Source: Roseiarcus sp963822215
Lineage (GTDB): Bacteria > Pseudomonadota > Alphaproteobacteria > Rhizobiales > Beijerinckiaceae
Assembly: GCA_963822215.1 (NCBI GenBank)
Contig: CAWGGX010000016.1
Span: 41,693 to 105,692 of the forward strand
Direction: 5' to 3'
Length of the DNA: 64,000 nt
Shown here: piece by piece, positions 60,253 to 64,000 of the stretch
Numbering within the stretch: the first letter of the stretch is position 1
How the letters are laid out: every line of letters begins with the position of its first letter
Translations under genes and position numbers: made by a program
Notes under the pieces: model-generated
Database searches by the model: none
Told to the model about the DNA's origin: nothing
What the model saw: the letters and a program-made list of their open reading frames with translations, nothing else

Positions 60253-61905
60253 ATGACCATACCGGTGCGCCGCGGACGCGAAGTCAGGGCCGCCCGCGGA
60301 ACGGAGCTGCGCTGCAGAGGCTGGCGGCAGGAGGCGATCCTGCGTCTCTTGGAAAACAACCTCGAGAACGCCGAAGACCCGGACAATCTGGTGATCTACA
60401 TGTCGATCGCTCGGGCGGCGCGCAACTGGGAAAGCTTCGACCGGATCGTTGCGGCGCTCGCCACGATGCGAGAGGACCAGACGCTCGTCATGCAGTCGGG
60501 CAAGCCGATCGGCCTCTTTCCCGGACAGGCGACGACGCCGCTGGTCATCATGGCCAATGGCAACATTGTCGGCGAGTGGACGGCCGAAGAGAGCCGCCGC
60601 CGGCTCGACGACATGGGGCTGACGATCATGCCGGGCATGACGGCGGCGGCGTGGCAATATATCGGGAGCCAGGGAATCCTGCAGGGCACTTACGAGACCT
60701 TCATGGCGATCGCTCGTCGGCATTTCGGCGGATCGCTCGCCGGGCGTCTGCTGCTGACCTCCGGCTGTGGCGGGATGAGCGGCGCGCAGTCGCTTGCGGG
60801 CAAGCTCGCCGGAGCTTCGACCCTGGTGGTCGAGGTGGACGAGGCCCGCATCGACCGTCGGATCTCAACCGGCTATTGCGACCAAAAGTCGGACGATCTG
60901 GACGAGGCCTTGCGCCTGTGGATCGAGGCGCGCGACAAAGGCGAGCCGCTCGCGCTCGCGCTTTGCGCCAACGCGGCGGCGGTCCTGCCCGAGATCGCGC
61001 GGCGCGGCATTGCGCCCGACACCGTGACCGATCAGACGTTTCCGGACCCGCTGAAGGGCTATATCCCTGTCGAGCTTTCCCTCGACGAAGCGCGCGCGAT
61101 GCGAAAGAGCGATCCCGAGCGGCTGATCGCGCTTGCACGCCGCTCGCTCGCCGTCCACATGCGCGCGATGCTCGAGTTCATGGATCACGGCGCGGTCGTC
61201 TTCGAATATGGCAACGGGCTTCGCGCCGAGGCGCGGGTGGCCGGCGTTGCGGACGCGTTCCGCATGCGCTCCTTCGTCGATCTCTATATCCGTCCGCGGT
61301 TCTGCCAGGGCGTCGGTCCGTTTCGCTGGATCGCGGTCTCCGGCGATCCGCAAGACATTTACACAATCGATGACATGATTCTCGAGGCGTTCTCGCACAA
61401 CCATCCAATCGCGTCCTGGATCGCCAAGGCCCGCGAGCACGTGCGGTTCACTGGCCTGCCGGCGCGGATCGGCTGGCTTGGCTACGGCGAGCGCAGCAAG
61501 CTCGCGTTGCTGGTGAACGACGCTGTCGCCTCCGGACGGATCTCCGCGCCCATCGCCTTCACGCGCGATCATCTCGATTCGGGCTCGGCGGCGCTGCCCC
61601 ATCGGGAAACCGAGAACATGAAGGACGGATCGGACGCCATCGCCGACTGGCCAATCCTCAACGCGCTGCTCAACTGCTCTTCCGGCGCCGACCTGGTGGC
61701 GATCCATGGCCTGGGCGGACGCGGCGTCAGCGCCGGCCTCACCATTGTCGCGGACGGCGCCCCGGCGACGGCCGAGCGCCTGAAGCGCGTGCTCGACGGC
61801 GATCCGGGCATCGGCGTGCTGCGCCATGCGGACGCCGGCTACGAGGCCGCGATCGAACATGCGGACAATGTCGGCCTTTCGGCGACAATCCCCAAGGGCC
61901 TCTGA
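60253..61905 (+). CDS. Urocanase homologue, candidate (S-methyl) thiourocanate hydratase (paralogue 2)
   Basis: A 550-aa urocanase-family protein, last gene of the second operon. Segments: ELRCRGWRQEAILRLLENNL, GSQGILQGTYETFMAIARRH, TSGCGGMSGAQSLAGKLAG (NAD site), TVTDQTFPDPLKGYIPVELS and TRDHLDSGSAALPHRETEN. It keeps the RET of true HutU, where paralogue 1 has IMT, but the HutU LHHGGGVG loop is altered to IHGLGGRGV. The two paralogues therefore differ from HutU and from each other at the substrate site. ATG 60253 chosen, two bases after the GST stop. Confidence 0.82.
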   Translation: MTIPVRRGREVRAARGTELRCRGWRQEAILRLLENNLENAEDPDNLVIYMSIARAARNWESFDRIVAALATMREDQTLVMQSGKPIGLFPGQATTPLVIMANGNIVGEWTAEESRRRLDDMGLTIMPGMTAAAWQYIGSQGILQGTYETFMAIARRHFGGSLAGRLLLTSGCGGMSGAQSLAGKLAGASTLVVEVDEARIDRRISTGYCDQKSDDLDEALRLWIEARDKGEPLALALCANAAAVLPEIARRGIAPDTVTDQTFPDPLKGYIPVELSLDEARAMRKSDPERLIALARRSLAVHMRAMLEFMDHGAVVFEYGNGLRAEARVAGVADAFRMRSFVDLYIRPRFCQGVGPFRWIAVSGDPQDIYTIDDMILEAFSHNHPIASWIAKAREHVRFTGLPARIGWLGYGERSKLALLVNDAVASGRISAPIAFTRDHLDSGSAALPHRETENMKDGSDAIADWPILNALLNCSSGADLVAIHGLGGRGVSAGLTIVADGAPATAERLKRVLDGDPGIGVLRHADAGYEAAIEHADNVGLSATIPKGL

Positions 61906-62227
61906 TCGGAAAACGTCGCCACGGAGAATCGAAGCGCAGCCCTTCGGGGAGACGGGCGTCCCCTTCCCCGTCAGTGGAAGAGCCTGCCCGGGTTGAACAA
62001 CCTATTCGATTGACGCAAGTCGAATTCCCAACGCTTTTCATGGGGCCCGTGGCGATGACGGTTCACCCTTCTCCGCGAAAGCGAGAAAGGTGGCCGGAGG
62101 CCGGATGGGGTGCGGAAAGCAGGTATGGTCTGGCGGTCGCTCGCGATGATGATGTGGACGCCCTCACCCAAACGGCATCAAGTGCCAAGCGGTGACCGGT
62201 GGCAGGTCACGGATAGGGAAGCCGTCC
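61906..62227. other. Gap between the catabolic operon and IS110, with repeat debris
   Basis: No gene seen. AGCCCTTCGGGGAGACGGGC at 61938-61957 looks like a decayed core of the palindromic family at 9564, 32614 and 34296. CCTTCTCCGCGAAAGCGAGA followed by AAGGTGGCCGGAGGCCGGAT (about 62069-62107) is a decayed REP-like unit of the kind at 40143. The last 80 bases may belong to the IS110 element. Confidence 0.45.
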
Positions 62228-63254
62228 ATGAAGACCTTTATCAGGATTGGGATCGACCTGGCGAAGACCTTTTTTCAGGTGCATGCGATCGAGCGTGAGG
62301 GTGCGCCTGCGGTGACGCGAAAGTTGAGTCGAGGCAAGGTGCTGGATTTCTTCGCCCAGGCGGCGCCCTGCCGGGTCGGGATGGAGGCTTGTGGATCCTC
62401 CCATTACTGGGCGCGAGAGATCCGGGCGTTGGGGCACGAAGTGGTCCTCATTCCTCCGGCTTACACGAAACCCTACGTCAAACGCGGCAAGAACGACGCG
62501 AACGATGCAGCGGCGATCTGCGAGGCCATGTCGCGCCCCGACATGCGGTTCGTGCCGATCAAGAGCGCCGATCAGCAAGCCGTGCTGATGCTGCACAAGA
62601 CCCGGGATTTGCTGGTCAAGCAGCGAACCATGACCGTCAACGCGCTGCGCGGGCATCTCTCGGAGTTCGGCCTGATCGCGCCCAAGGGCATCCAACGGGT
62701 CAAGGAATTGCTGGCGCTCGCGCAAGCCGACGAGACCCTTCCCGAAGCGGCCAAGCAAGCAACCGCGATGCTGGGCTTCCCACAACGACGTCCTCGACGA
62801 CAAGATCGACGATTTGGAGAAGACAATCGCCCAAGCAAGCGCGGACAACCAGACCAGCCGTCTCTTGGACGAAATTCCCGCCTTCGGCCCGCTGATCGCA
62901 TCGGCGATGGTCGCTTTCACTCCCGATCCCAGCGTCTTCAGGTCGGGAAGCGATTTCAGCGCGTCTCTGGGCCTCACGCCGAGCAAGCACTCGAGCGGCG
63001 GCAAGGACAGGCTCGGCGGCATCACCAAAAAGGGCAATCGCTATCTGCGCAAGATGCTGGTGGTGGGATGCACGTCGGTGTTGCGCGTGGCCCACAAATA
63101 CAAAGGCGGCTTGGCCGAATGGATCGTGGCCATGAGGGCCAGGAAGCCCGAGCGCGTCGTCGCGGTCGCCCTGGCCAACAAGCTGGCCAGAATCGCCTGG
63201 GCGATGATGTCGACCGGCGAAGGCTTCCGAACCGAACTTTACACGAAGGCCTGA
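62228..63254 (+). pseudogene. IS110-family transposase, frameshifted
   Basis: The N-terminal RuvC-like DEDD part is intact from ATG 62228 (RIGIDLAKTFFQVHAIER, GMEACGSSHYWAREIRALGH, RGKNDANDAAAICEAMSRPD). Near 62778-62781, after ATAMLGF, the frame breaks. The +1 frame continues with HNDVLDDKIDDLEKTIAQAS and the Transposase_20 domain (IPAFGPLIASAMVAF, SLGLTPSKHSSGGKDRLGGI, KKGNRYLRKMLV), which includes the catalytic Ser. A single extra base is enough to explain it. IS110 enzymes do not use programmed shifting as a rule, so this copy is probably inactive. Confidence 0.85.
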
Positions 63255-63700
63255 AGAAAGGGCTTTCCAACACAGGCGTTTCAGTTTCGAGGAGTTTGGC
63301 AAGCGCAACGACGTGATGAACGACACGGTCGCCACGAAAGCCCAGGACACCCCGACAGCCGTCACGAGCTCCAAAGCTCGCCGCAATGATAGGGACCAGG
63401 ACTGTCGAATATCATCAAGGCCAGCGGTCCTATACCGCGCCAACAGGCCGGACATATGACCGCAGCCGACCAAAGCGATCAGAGCGTCAAAAACCGCTTG
63501 CCAAGAGGCCGTCCACATATGACGGCGGGGGAATTTGGCGCACTTGTTTTGCTGAGTGTCCTAAGCCGTCCTTCGCGCAAGTATCGCTTTCCGCCCGTTG
63601 CGGTCGCTCCCAACTGGCGCCAACCGTCAGACATCCATTCCGGGCCTCTCCTTCGAACGCGGAGAAGGAAACCGCCTCCGCCCCTTCCCAAACACGCCCC
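63255..63700. other. Noncoding tail after IS110, no gene seen
   Basis: No gene is evident. The first 250-280 bases may be the noncoding end of the IS110-family element, where IS1111-type members encode their guide (bridge) RNA; no terminal repeats were recognised to fix the boundary. Further on there is only REP-like or low-complexity sequence. Confidence 0.4.
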
Positions 63701-63707
63701 GCCCGAT

Positions 63708-63731
63708 GAGAAAGGGCGCCAGGAGGCGCCC
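63708..63731 (-). terminator. Terminator after rpmG
   Basis: On the minus strand GGGCGCC-tcct-GGCGCCC (63714-63731) is followed by TTTCTC. The stem is perfect and GC-rich; the T run is short. It lies about 30 bases past the rpmG stop. Confidence 0.65.
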
Positions 63732-63761
63732 TCGAAACTGCGCTGCAGAAGCCGCGGAAGC

Positions 63762-63929
63762 TTACTTGATCTTGGTTTCCTTGAACTCGACGTGCTTGCG
63801 CGCGACCGGGTCGTACTTCTTGAAGGTCAGCTTCTCGGTCTTGGTGCGGGCGTTCTTCTTGGTGACGTAGAAGTAGCCGGTGTCGGCGGTCGACAGCAGC
63901 TTGATCTTGAGCGAAGCGGCCTTGGCCAT
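63762..63929 (-). CDS. rpmG: 50S ribosomal protein L33
   Basis: A 55-aa ribosomal protein of the large subunit: MAKAASLKIKLLSTADTGYF then YVTKKNARTKTEKLTFKKYD and PVARKHVEFKETKIK. This is the cysteine-free (zinc-independent) form usual in alphaproteobacteria. It lies close to the window edge, followed by its own terminator; the upstream neighbour is outside the window. Confidence 0.95.
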   Translation of the reverse strand: MAKAASLKIKLLSTADTGYFYVTKKNARTKTEKLTFKKYDPVARKHVEFKETKIK

Positions 63930-64000
63930 CTGGGTACGGTCCTTGAACGAAGGCGCTTGACGCCGCGCCGGAAACGGGAAACGCCCGCGGGTCGCGCGGG

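Noticed and set aside
45330..61905. Ordinary histidine utilisation (hut) cluster
   Set aside because: Urocanase homologues are present, but there is no histidine ammonia-lyase, imidazolonepropionase or formiminoglutamase, and the urocanase active-site loops are altered. DUF917, hydantoinase and N-carbamoylase genes point to the thiohydantoin route.

Overview
The base composition (very GC-rich), codon use and gene content point to an alphaproteobacterium of the Rhizobiales/Hyphomicrobiales. Supporting signs are betaine-lipid genes, an alphaproteobacterial-type uracil-DNA glycosylase, a BMP-type nucleoside transporter operon and REP-like palindromes of the kind common in this group. I would not name a genus. 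I saw no rRNA, tRNA or CRISPR array. About 7.4 kb is insertion sequence: two identical IS4-family copies, two diverged ISKra4-like copies, a truncated IS481 and a frameshifted IS110.

Layout. 0-2 kb: btaA/btaB (diacylglyceryl-trimethylhomoserine lipid synthesis), with a PHO-box-like site upstream of btaA. 2-9.5 kb: D-Ala-D-Ala carboxypeptidase, family-4-type uracil-DNA glycosylase, enoyl-CoA hydratase, a glycine-zipper protein, a GH3 glycosidase followed by a decayed copy of its own 3' end, and msrA. 9.6-15.1 kb: ISKra4-like copy 1, a PadR regulator, then a leftward Crp/Fnr - hydrolase - reductase operon. 15.3-20.2 kb: two direct IS4 copies flanking a REP-flanked DUF559 gene, a RidA-like gene and vapBC. 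20.2-22.3 kb: a GhrA-type reductase, a YCII protein and a TetR regulator. 22.4-31.8 kb: a leftward nucleoside uptake and salvage operon (BMP binding protein, ABC ATPase, two permeases, cytidine deaminase, purine nucleoside phosphorylase, thymidine phosphorylase) interrupted by a toxin-antitoxin pair, with prs upstream. 31.9-34.9 kb: a lipoprotein and uvrC, whose reading frame contains an in-frame palindromic repeat. 35.3-40.1 kb: a CHAT protease - NB-ARC-type ATPase - TPR protein translationally coupled to an unknown 301-aa protein. 40.3-42.8 kb: prmA and a second methyltransferase. 42.9-45 kb: ISKra4-like copy 2 inserted in an IS481 remnant. 45.3-61.9 kb: a catabolic cluster. 62.2-63.3 kb: a broken IS110. 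63.8 kb: rpmG.

Two regions deserve most attention. The first is the 45.3-61.9 kb cluster: a hydantoinase-type amidohydrolase, an M20 N-carbamoyl-amino-acid hydrolase, two DUF917 (S-methyl thiohydantoin desulfurase family) proteins, two divergent urocanase homologues, a UbiD-type decarboxylase, a GST, a complete branched-chain-type ABC importer and an unusual regulator made of two LysR proteins fused head to tail. The enzyme order matches the known bacterial route thiourocanate -> thiohydantoin propionate -> hydantoin propionate -> N-carbamoylglutamate -> glutamate, so uptake and breakdown of ergothioneine, S-methyl-ergothioneine or a related sulfur-imidazole compound is the best reading; the duplication and the UbiD gene suggest a variant of it.

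The second is the CHAT-STAND-TPR gene with its coupled partner. It has the architecture of a bacterial NLR-like protease and lies between housekeeping genes, so it is a candidate stress or antiphage module. Its canonical start codon appears to be missing.

Coordinates of sites and starts were worked out by hand from the sequence. Functional statements rest on recognised motifs and family knowledge, not on database searches.
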